A stretch of DNA of 5,276 nucleotides, taken from contig PAWK01000070.1 in NCBI GenBank assembly GCA_002714195.1, positions 4,689 to 9,964 of the forward strand, in the 5' to 3' direction. This stretch comes from Gammaproteobacteria bacterium. GTDB lineage: Bacteria; Pseudomonadota; Gammaproteobacteria; Pseudomonadales; Pseudohongiellaceae. Numbering within the stretch: the stretch's first letter is position 1; every line of letters starts with the position of its first letter. Position numbers and translations under genes: made by a program. Of the stretch, positions 1 to 5,276 are shown piece by piece. The notes beneath the pieces are model-generated. The model searched no databases. It worked only from the letters and a program-made list of their open reading frames with translations, and was not told the DNA's origin.

Positions 1-75
1 CATTGCTAGAAAGCGGTCACACTTGGGAAGCAAAATAATTCCATATTGCAAATCTAACCTTACTTTAGTTTTTAT

Positions 76-110
76 TTGTCAACAGATTGCGATTATTAAC
101 TCAATACGAT
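76..110 (+). promoter_or_regulatory. Possible Pho-box-like promoter upstream of the PhoX-like gene
   Basis: TTGTCAA (76-82) and TTGCGAT (87-93) form two heptamers separated by 4 bases, the geometry of a PhoB box (CTGTCAT-N4-CTGTCAT). They match 5/7 and 4/7 positions. A -10-like TACGAT (105-110, 4/6) lies 11 bases further on. Transcription would then begin at about 117-118, on or next to the ATG. No Shine-Dalgarno sequence precedes that ATG, which would suit a leaderless message. The match is weak enough to arise by chance in AT-rich DNA, so this is a candidate only. Confidence 0.25.
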
Positions 111-117
111 TTACGTT

Positions 118-1287
118 ATGAATTCCAACATATTTAAACGCAGAGCTTTCCTAAAGATGGCCGCCGTCAGCATGTCTGGATTTTGCCGTCCATTAAATGG
201 CTATGCTGCCCAAAATAAAATGCCATTTAATCGAGTCGATAGTTTTGGTGTTTTGCGCGAGCCTGATGAGAATGGCGTGATGTTGCCTCCAGGATTCAAA
301 TCTCGAATTGTCGCGAGATCGGGAAAAGTTCCGACAGACTCGTCTGATTATGTTTGGCATCCAGCGCCGGATGGTGGAGCTTGCTTCGAAACTGAGGATG
401 GAGGATGGCTTTATGTTTCTAACAGCGAGGTGCGAAGTGATGGAGGTGGAGTTGGTGTTCTAAGTTTTAACAGCGCTGGTGAAAAAATTGACGCTTATTC
501 TATTTTAGAGAATACAACACAGAATTGTGCCGGGGGTGCAACACCTTGGGGGACTTGGTTATCCTGCGAGGAATTTGATCGTGGTCAAGTATTTGAATGT
601 GATCCTTATGGAAGATCTCCTGCAAAAGCAAGACCAGCACTCGGGGTATTCAAGCACGAGGCCGTAGCAGTTGATTTGAGAGGAGACACTCTTTACCTTA
701 CCGAAGACTTGCCTGACGGAGGTTTTTATCGGTTTATCTCGGAGAAGGGATTACCGGATCTTGCTGCTGGTAGTTTAGAAATAGCATCGCTCGTAGAACG
801 TGACGGGAGGAGCTATCTGTCTTGGCGTAAGATCCCTGATCCCGAGGCCGTTAAAGTACCAACCAGAAACCAGGTAGATTCGTACGCGTCATTCAATGGT
901 GGTGAGGGAATCGCTTTTCACCGCGGTCAAGTATTTTTCACTACCAAGGGCGATAATCGAGTATGGTGTTATGAGACTAGTAGCGGCGAAATCGACATAA
1001 TCTATGATATGCAAGAGAGTGAAACTGGGATTTTAAGTGGTGTCGATAACCTTACAATTACTCCGTCCGGCGACGTTCTTGTCGCAGAAGATGGTGGCAA
1101 TATGCAAATTGTTGCAATTACTCCTAGCCATCAAATAATGCCGATCATCCAGGTTGTGGGACACGATCGTTCCGAAATATGCGGTCCGGCCATCAACCCC
1201 GGCCAGGATAGACTCTACTTTAGCTCTCAAAGGGGTGAGACTGGCTCTAATGATGATGGGGTGATCTTCGAAATTAGTCGAGCGTAG
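118..1287 (+). CDS. Short PhoX-type (DUF839) beta-propeller protein, Tat-exported, putative metal-dependent phosphatase
   Basis: This 389-residue protein begins with a Tat signal: KRRAFLK at residues 7-13, a short hydrophobic stretch, and possible cleavage after YAA near residue 31. It should act in the periplasm or outside the cell. The PhoX/DUF839 signature NCAGGATPWGTWLSCEE lies at 136-152. Other blocks typical of the family are DGGWLYVSNSE (94-104), GVFKHEAVAVD (176-186), YLTEDLPDGGFYRF (193-206), FNGGEGIAF (259-267), a TTKGDN/VDNL/AEDGG series (275-327) and CGPAINP near the end (355-361). In characterised PhoX the Cys of NCAGG ligates iron and acidic residues bind calcium; C137 is the equivalent here. 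The large PhoX phosphatases run well over 500 residues, so this belongs to the shorter branch, whose substrates are less certain. The start is firm because the next Met follows the RR motif. No Shine-Dalgarno is visible. Fold and family are well supported; phosphatase activity is inferred. Confidence 0.88.
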   Translation: MNSNIFKRRAFLKMAAVSMSGFCRPLNGYAAQNKMPFNRVDSFGVLREPDENGVMLPPGFKSRIVARSGKVPTDSSDYVWHPAPDGGACFETEDGGWLYVSNSEVRSDGGGVGVLSFNSAGEKIDAYSILENTTQNCAGGATPWGTWLSCEEFDRGQVFECDPYGRSPAKARPALGVFKHEAVAVDLRGDTLYLTEDLPDGGFYRFISEKGLPDLAAGSLEIASLVERDGRSYLSWRKIPDPEAVKVPTRNQVDSYASFNGGEGIAFHRGQVFFTTKGDNRVWCYETSSGEIDIIYDMQESETGILSGVDNLTITPSGDVLVAEDGGNMQIVAITPSHQIMPIIQVVGHDRSEICGPAINPGQDRLYFSSQRGETGSNDDGVIFEISRA

Positions 1288-1331
1288 GCCCTTTCTTGGA
1301 AATAAAAAGTCTATCCTGATCAAGGCGTTTG

Positions 1332-1360
1332 TATACAGAAAAAACGAATTTTGCTAGGCT
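1332..1360 (+). promoter_or_regulatory. Possible extended -10 promoter for the dehydrogenase genes
   Basis: TATACA (1332-1337, 4/6 match to TTGACA) is separated by 17 bases from TAGGCT (1355-1360, 3/6 match to TATAAT). The -10 hexamer is preceded by TGC, an extended -10 TGn. Transcription from about 1367 would give a leader of roughly 20 bases carrying the GGGAGA ribosome site (1377-1382). There is no convincing terminator between the PhoX-like gene and this point, so read-through from upstream is equally possible. Confidence 0.3.
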
Positions 1361-1387
1361 GAATACGTCAGAGTTTGGGAGACACTT

Positions 1388-2131
1388 ATGACTAATAAGA
1401 GAAAAAGCAGTGGGCGCGACAGCGAATCTGATCATGATTCAGTAGATTCCTCTAAAAGAAATCTTTTAAAAGGGGCGAGCATCGTTAGCGTAGCTGCGCT
1501 CGGAACAACCGCAGAAAAAATTATAGCTCAGGAAAGTGCTGACGGAACAGGCGGCAACACGATGATTTCACGTGAAGCGCTTGAGGTTCTAACTGCGGAG
1601 GAAGCGGAAAATCTCGAGGCAATATGTAGTTGCTTAATACCAAGTGATGAGAATGGGCCGGGCGCGTTTGAAGCACGTGCCGCTCACTATATCGATAAAT
1701 CTCTTGCAAGTCATAACAAAAGCTCAAGAGAACTTTATATGGTCAGCTTAGATGCGATTAATCGATATGCAAAACAAACGCGAGGACAAGCTTTCCATCA
1801 ACTAATTAATGACCATCAAATTTCAATTCTATCAGCTGTTCAAAATGGCGAGGTGCCAGGTTGCTCACCTAGTGCAAGTGAATTTTTTAACCTAGTGCGC
1901 AATCATACGATTGATGGTACTTTTTGTGACCCTTATTATGGGGGTAATCAGAATTTTGTGGGTTGGGATATGCTTGATTATCCAGGAGTGCGGTTGAGTG
2001 CCTCCGAAACGGACGTTGCGAGGGGAGCTAACTTAGAGCCAAATCACCAGTCGGCTTATGATCACGATACCTATACCAAGATGGCAAGTAATATAGCCAT
2101 GAGTAAGCAAGGGAGAAGGGGTGATGCGTAA
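1388..2131 (+). CDS. Gluconate 2-dehydrogenase subunit 3-like protein (dehydrogenase small subunit), Tat-type signal
   Basis: This 247-residue protein matches the gluconate 2-dehydrogenase subunit 3 family, the small partner of periplasmic GMC-type FAD dehydrogenases. Recognisable blocks are LTAEEAENLEAICSCLIP (68-85, usually LTxEEAxxLEAIxxxIIP), then AAHYIDKSL (98-106), FFNLVRNHTIDGTFCDPYYGG (166-186) and VGWDMLDYPG (191-200). The N-terminus has about 22 hydrophilic residues, then SKRNLLK (22-28), a hydrophobic stretch (about 29-40) and possible cleavage near A47. This is a Tat signal with Lys-Arg in place of Arg-Arg. In related enzymes the small subunit guides the folded flavoprotein through Tat and helps anchor or stabilise it. 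GGGAGA at 1377-1382 is well spaced from the ATG. The gene overlaps the next by 8 bases, so coupled translation and a 1:1 complex are likely. Four cysteines (C80, C82, C159, C180) have no assigned role. Confidence 0.85.
   Translation: MTNKRKSSGRDSESDHDSVDSSKRNLLKGASIVSVAALGTTAEKIIAQESADGTGGNTMISREALEVLTAEEAENLEAICSCLIPSDENGPGAFEARAAHYIDKSLASHNKSSRELYMVSLDAINRYAKQTRGQAFHQLINDHQISILSAVQNGEVPGCSPSASEFFNLVRNHTIDGTFCDPYYGGNQNFVGWDMLDYPGVRLSASETDVARGANLEPNHQSAYDHDTYTKMASNIAMSKQGRRGDA
2111..2126 (+). promoter_or_regulatory. Ribosome binding site deciding the GMC oxidoreductase start
   Basis: GGGAG (2111-2115) lies within the end of the small-subunit gene. It sits 5 bases before a GTG (2121) and 8 bases before an ATG (2124) in the same frame. 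The spacing and the stronger codon favour ATG 2124. Either start overlaps the upstream stop codon (TAA, 2129-2131), which would couple translation of the two subunits. Confidence 0.6.
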
Positions 2132-3827
2132 GAAACTTGATAAGACGGACGTGGTTATTGTGGGAATGGGCGCAGCTGGAGGAGTCGCTGCGTTGCCTCT
2201 TACAAACGCTGGCCTCAAGGTTGTTGGTATAGAAGCTGGAGGGTGGCTTAATCCAAGGGATTTCGCGCCCGATGAGTTACGAAATGGTACAAGGAATTGG
2301 CCTCAATCGGTCCAAAAAGCTGCCAGCGAAGCGCCAACCGTTCGGTCAAGTTCAAACCAAAAAGCAATTCAAGGTGGGCACCCAATGATGAATGCCGTTG
2401 GTGGGACAAGCATGCATTACTGGGCTCAGAGTTGGAGGTTGAACCCTTGGGATTTTAACGTAGTTAGTGCTACAAAAAATCGATACGGGGCTGATCGTAT
2501 TCCGAATGGATCGACAGTTGAAGACTGGCCTTTTGGTTACGACGAGCTCGAGCCATTCTATGAGAAAGTGGAGTTTGCAGTAGGCATTTCAGGACAAGCC
2601 GGAAATGTGAGGGGTAAGATCAATTCAGCTGGAAATATCTTTGAAGGCGAGCGTAAGAGTGAGTATCCGATGAAACCTTTGCGTACTTCACCTTTCACCG
2701 AACTAATGACTAATGCAGCAAAGAGTCTTGATTGGAAACCCTTTCAGGGGCCAGCAGCAATAACGAGTGAGCTTTATGATGGCCGTCCTCCCTGTCAGTA
2801 TCATGGATTCTGCAACAAAGGTGGTTGTCATGTACAAGCCAAGAGCTCCACTGCTGTTACAACTATTCCCAAGGCTGTGGATACGGGCAATCTTAATGTG
2901 GTCACTTATGCTCGAGTAATTAATATAGTAACTGATAATGATGGAAAAGTGACAGGTGTAGATTATTTGCGCGGTAACGAAGAGTTCTTCCAGCCAGCAG
3001 ATGTTGTCTTAATGGCGAGCTACGCTTATGAAAATGTTCGCCTGTTACAACTATCAAAATCTCGCAGCTTTCCAAATGGTTTATCGAATAATAATGGACA
3101 GGTCGGGAGGCACTACTTAAGCCATCATCAGGGATCACCAGTAATCGCCCTATTCCCAGATAATCTGCAAAACTGGTATGGGTTGCCCGCACAAGGTGTT
3201 GCTATTGACGACTGGGCAGATGACAATTTTGACCACTCTGAGATGGATTTTATAGGCGGCGCAAACCTATGGGTGCATACCGATAGAAAACCGATTGGTG
3301 CTGCCAAAATGAGTACGTTCGGTCGGGCTAGCAATTGGGGTTCGGACTGGAAGAAGTTTATTATGGAAAATGCGGATAAGACCAATACGGCATACATACA
3401 AAAAACCACCTTGCCATACGAGGGTAATTACTTGGACCTTGATCCACAGGTTACCGATCCACTTGGGTTCCCGGTAACTCGAATAACAGCATCCTATCGA
3501 ACGAATGAGAAGCGGATCGCGAAATTTTCGCAAGACATGATGGAGAAATGGTATCTCGAGGCAGGAGCAACGGAAATCTTAAGAACAGGCCTTGGAGGAG
3601 CCATGGGGGCTTCCACTCATGCGTACGGCGGAACTCGAATGGGCAATAATAGTGAAACGAATGTTGTCGACCGCTGGGGTTTTTCTCATGAGGTTCCAAA
3701 CTTAGGCGTTTTAGGTGCCTCCGTAATGGGAACAAGCGGAGCTCGTAACCCCACATTAACTGTTCAGGCTTTGTCGTGGAGAACTGCGGAGCATCTTGTT
3801 GCTAACTGGCAGTCGATCATCGGTTGA
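2124..3827 (+). CDS. GMC / gluconate dehydrogenase-type FAD-dependent oxidoreductase, catalytic subunit
   Basis: This is a 567-residue flavoprotein (numbered from ATG 2124), a normal length for the family. The N-terminus has the FAD dinucleotide-binding motif GMGAAG (14-19), with E37 ending the second strand. GGTSMHYW (93-100) matches the region that contacts the flavin; H98 sits where some relatives (pyranose 2-oxidase) attach FAD covalently. The C-terminal GMC domain (about 430-560) has HAYGGTRMG (499-507) and ARNPTLTVQALS (540-551). H499 and N542 are the probable catalytic His/Asn pair. A cysteine-rich segment (C224, H227, C230, C235) matches the possible Fe-S site of dehydrogenase-type members, with one Cys replaced by His. 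It should oxidise an alcohol, sugar or sugar acid and pass electrons to a partner rather than oxygen, but the substrate is unknown. It has no signal peptide, so export with the Tat-tagged small subunit is inferred. A plain cytosolic GMC oxidase is less likely given its partner. Confidence 0.88.
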   Translation: MRKKLDKTDVVIVGMGAAGGVAALPLTNAGLKVVGIEAGGWLNPRDFAPDELRNGTRNWPQSVQKAASEAPTVRSSSNQKAIQGGHPMMNAVGGTSMHYWAQSWRLNPWDFNVVSATKNRYGADRIPNGSTVEDWPFGYDELEPFYEKVEFAVGISGQAGNVRGKINSAGNIFEGERKSEYPMKPLRTSPFTELMTNAAKSLDWKPFQGPAAITSELYDGRPPCQYHGFCNKGGCHVQAKSSTAVTTIPKAVDTGNLNVVTYARVINIVTDNDGKVTGVDYLRGNEEFFQPADVVLMASYAYENVRLLQLSKSRSFPNGLSNNNGQVGRHYLSHHQGSPVIALFPDNLQNWYGLPAQGVAIDDWADDNFDHSEMDFIGGANLWVHTDRKPIGAAKMSTFGRASNWGSDWKKFIMENADKTNTAYIQKTTLPYEGNYLDLDPQVTDPLGFPVTRITASYRTNEKRIAKFSQDMMEKWYLEAGATEILRTGLGGAMGASTHAYGGTRMGNNSETNVVDRWGFSHEVPNLGVLGASVMGTSGARNPTLTVQALSWRTAEHLVANWQSIIG

Positions 3828-3874
3828 AAGAAAGGCTCATCATTTCGTGAAATTTAAGACTCTCCACGGCTATC

Positions 3875-5041
3875 ATGGTTAGTCAAAAACAAATCATTCC
3901 TATTCTAGATTTGTTTAGGCTCTTTGCCGCTCTTCTCGTGGTGCTTGTTCACTACGAAATAATTTTTGGTGACTTCGTTGTTTACGGTGCTTTTGGAACG
4001 ACAGCGCTCTCCTGGTTTTTTGTTTTAAGTGGGTTCATTATCACGTACAGCTATCCGACTTTGGGTTCATTATCAGACCTAAAACGTTTTTATGTGCATC
4101 GGTTCATTCGGATTTACCCTATTTATTTCTTTGCGGTTCTCATTTCGGCACTGCTTGTTTCAATCGGGTTCTCTGTTATGGGCGACCAATTTTTTACAGA
4201 AGTAAGACGGCCCTACGAAATTTCTTATGACCTGCCCACGACAAAGGACTCTGGTTTTTGGGCAATCACGACCTTGAGGCATCTAGCTTTTGCACAATCA
4301 CTTAGCAGCATCGAAACGCTAAAGTTAGTATTCAATGGCCCGCTGTGGTCTCTGGTCTTAGAAGTATATTTTTATCTCGCATTCCCTTTACTGCTGTTCT
4401 TCTTACGACCCTTTAAAAGTCTCCCTAGAATCATCGCAGCGCTATTTGTCGGTTATTTGCTTCAATTCTGCTTGATTCAATATTTCCTGCCCGATGGTGA
4501 AAACTATAACGTGATGAATTTGAATGTCCCCATCTATACAAACCCGGCGATAAGAGGTTTAGAATTTGTATTTGGAATGTTGTTGTATAAGGCTTTTATC
4601 TTACTACCTCCGATAACGAAGAAAGAGAAACCGAATTGGAAGCCTCTCGTACTTGCCATTTTAAGTTTTCTTACTATCAATGTAGTTGGCGAAAGATTCA
4701 TTCCTTACCAATACAGCATGTTTTTTTCAGCTTTACCTATCGTAGCACTCCTAGTCATTGCATTATCGAGAGCTCATTGGTATCCAAGAGGCTTTGGAAA
4801 CAGACTTTGTCTTTGGGCTGGAGGAATAAGCTACGTGCTTTACTGTCTGCACTGGCCTTTGATGGAGATGATTCAGTTATGGGACGTCATCCCTCAGAGT
4901 ATAATTTTTCCCCTGCATTTGGTGATTCTTTTGATTGTCCTCTTACTAGTCTCTCACCTCATTTATCGATGGATTGAAACACCAGTCCGTAAATTTCTTT
5001 ATCGAAGATTCGAGACAAATCGGTTGTCAGTTAATCACTAA
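3875..5041 (+). CDS. Membrane acyltransferase, acyltransferase-3 family (OafA/YrhL-like)
   Basis: This 388-residue inner-membrane protein has roughly ten hydrophobic segments (for example 10-30, 38-60, 80-100, 155-178, 184-204, 228-246, 256-272, 280-298, 312-334, 343-364). Family markers are R15-x10-H26 in the first helix, the catalytic-type motif of this fold. Also present are SWFFVLSGFIITYSY (46-60), RFIRIYP (76-82), GPLWSLVLEVYFYLAFP (155-171, with E163), GGISYVLYCLHWPL (316-328) and the closing IETPVRK (367-373). Such proteins move acyl groups across or at the membrane onto sugars of O-antigen, exopolysaccharide, peptidoglycan or glycolipids. The acceptor cannot be predicted here, and there is no fused SGNH domain. 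The gene starts 47 bases after the GMC gene with no terminator between, so co-transcription is plausible. The ATG is the first possible start after an in-frame TGA at 3848-3850 but lacks a good Shine-Dalgarno, suggesting low translation. A functional tie to the dehydrogenase is not shown. Confidence 0.88.
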   Translation: MVSQKQIIPILDLFRLFAALLVVLVHYEIIFGDFVVYGAFGTTALSWFFVLSGFIITYSYPTLGSLSDLKRFYVHRFIRIYPIYFFAVLISALLVSIGFSVMGDQFFTEVRRPYEISYDLPTTKDSGFWAITTLRHLAFAQSLSSIETLKLVFNGPLWSLVLEVYFYLAFPLLLFFLRPFKSLPRIIAALFVGYLLQFCLIQYFLPDGENYNVMNLNVPIYTNPAIRGLEFVFGMLLYKAFILLPPITKKEKPNWKPLVLAILSFLTINVVGERFIPYQYSMFFSALPIVALLVIALSRAHWYPRGFGNRLCLWAGGISYVLYCLHWPLMEMIQLWDVIPQSIIFPLHLVILLIVLLLVSHLIYRWIETPVRKFLYRRFETNRLSVNH

Positions 5042-5077
5042 AGTTTGTTTAAATTTTTTATTCCAAATCTGCGTGCA

Positions 5078-5128
5078 TCCTAGACACTCCGGGGGATTTA
5101 TGATTATATCCAATTCCTTAGACATACC
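5078..5128 (+). repeat. Imperfect direct repeat in the lipoprotein upstream region
   Basis: TCCTAGACACTCC (5078-5090) and TCCTTAGACATACC (5115-5128) share the pattern TCCT(T)AGACA followed by two bases and CC, with starts 37 bases apart. Each contains TAGACA, a 5/6 match to a -35 hexamer. They could be a pair of operator sites, two alternative -35 elements, or coincidence. Confidence 0.25.
5081..5110 (+). promoter_or_regulatory. Possible promoter for the downstream lipoprotein gene
   Basis: TAGACA (5081-5086, 5/6 match to TTGACA) is followed after 18 bases by TATATC (5105-5110, 4/6 match to TATAAT). A second TAGACA at 5119-5124 lacks an equally good -10 at standard spacing. The 122-base gap before the lipoprotein gene is the largest in the window, which supports a separate promoter here. 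The T-run at 5054-5059 has no GC-rich stem, so I cannot call a terminator for the acyltransferase gene. Confidence 0.3.
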
Positions 5129-5163
5129 AGTTAGTAATACTAATTAAAGCAAAAGGTAGAACT

Positions 5164-5276
5164 ATGAAGAATCAATGGCTGCTATCAGTAATCGCGGTGC
5201 TTGTGGTGGGGTGCTCACCGGCGGAAAATACGACAATGGGGGAATCTCAACCAGCTCAAGTTGCGTCTGCGGCGGA
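5164..5276 (+). CDS. Lipoprotein, N-terminal fragment, cut by the window end
   Basis: Only 37 complete codons are present and the frame is still open at the window edge. The N-terminus is a type II (lipoprotein) signal: a short start with one Lys, a hydrophobic core (residues 5-15) and the lipobox VVGC, with C17 as the lipidated residue. Ser at +2 favours outer-membrane sorting. The following residues are rich in Ala, Gln, Ser and Glu, typical of a flexible tether before a folded domain. AAAAGG (5151-5156) ends 7 bases before the ATG, a well-placed ribosome site. The mature function cannot be told from this fragment. A lipid-anchored c-type cytochrome serving the upstream dehydrogenase is one possibility, but no CxxCH is seen in the visible part. 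Confidence 0.72.
   Translation, partial: MKNQWLLSVIAVLVVGCSPAENTTMGESQPAQVASAA

Noticed and set aside
3..38. Possible C-terminal tail of an upstream gene (reads LLESGHTWEAK then TAA)
   Set aside because: The residues look protein-like, but eleven codons at the window edge are too few to call a gene.
77..82. TTGACA on the minus strand, a perfect -35 for a divergent promoter
   Set aside because: No good -10 hexamer follows at 16-18 bases, and no minus-strand gene is visible at the left edge.
2..121. 39-codon open frame ending in TGA that overlaps the PhoX-like ATG by 4 bases (ATGA)
   Set aside because: The overlap is the kind seen in coupled operon genes, but the translated residues and codon use do not look like real coding sequence, and a competing frame fits the first 38 bases better.
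1033..1323. Minus-strand open frame over the end of the PhoX-like gene, and similar antisense frames over the other genes
   Set aside because: All are antisense to well-supported genes, carry no family motifs and have no ribosome sites or promoters of note.
3842..3856. ATTTCGTGAAAT inverted repeat as a terminator after the flavoprotein gene
   Set aside because: The stem is only 4-5 AT-rich pairs and no T-run follows, so it would not terminate transcription.
4636..4977. 113-codon + strand open frame inside the acyltransferase gene
   Set aside because: It lies wholly within a well-supported gene in another frame, has no recognisable motif, and its composition is that of an out-of-frame shadow.
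5049..5062. T-rich stretch after the acyltransferase gene as an intrinsic terminator
   Set aside because: There is no GC-rich hairpin immediately upstream of the T-run.

Overview
The window reads as a compact, same-strand stretch from a Gram-negative bacterium. Twin-arginine (Tat) export signals, a probable outer-membrane lipoprotein signal and an integral-membrane acyltransferase all point that way. Base composition is moderately AT-rich (by eye, low-to-mid 40s % GC). Together with the gene families this would suit a marine or aquatic proteobacterium, but nothing here fixes the taxon. No tRNA, rRNA, CRISPR array, insertion sequence or phage gene was seen.

Layout, all on the + strand. Bases 1-117 are a leader with a possible Pho-box-like promoter. 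Bases 118-1287 encode a short PhoX-type (DUF839) beta-propeller protein with a classic Tat signal. After a 100-base gap with a possible extended -10 promoter come two overlapping genes. The first (1388-2131) is a gluconate 2-dehydrogenase subunit 3-like small subunit with a KR-type Tat signal. The second (2124-3827) is a GMC/gluconate dehydrogenase-type FAD oxidoreductase with no signal peptide of its own. A membrane acyltransferase-3 protein follows (3875-5041) after 47 bases. A 122-base gap (5042-5163) with possible promoter elements then leads to a lipoprotein gene that runs off the window (5164-5276).

The best-supported unit is the small subunit plus the GMC flavoprotein. It resembles the periplasmic membrane-associated dehydrogenases in which the small subunit carries the Tat signal and the folded, cofactor-loaded large subunit is exported with it. 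The physiological substrate (sugar, sugar acid, polyol or other alcohol) cannot be read from sequence. The usual cytochrome c partner is not visible; it could lie downstream or be encoded elsewhere. The PhoX-like protein is predicted to share the same compartment and may be a metal-dependent phosphoesterase or related hydrolase. The acyltransferase probably O-acylates a surface or envelope glycan or lipid. Its link to the dehydrogenase is only proximity.

I see no clear sign of a wholly new system. The points most worth a second look are the altered cysteine cluster in the flavoprotein (one expected Cys is His), the KR Tat signal serving a two-protein export unit, and the possibly leaderless, Pho-box-preceded start of the PhoX-like gene.
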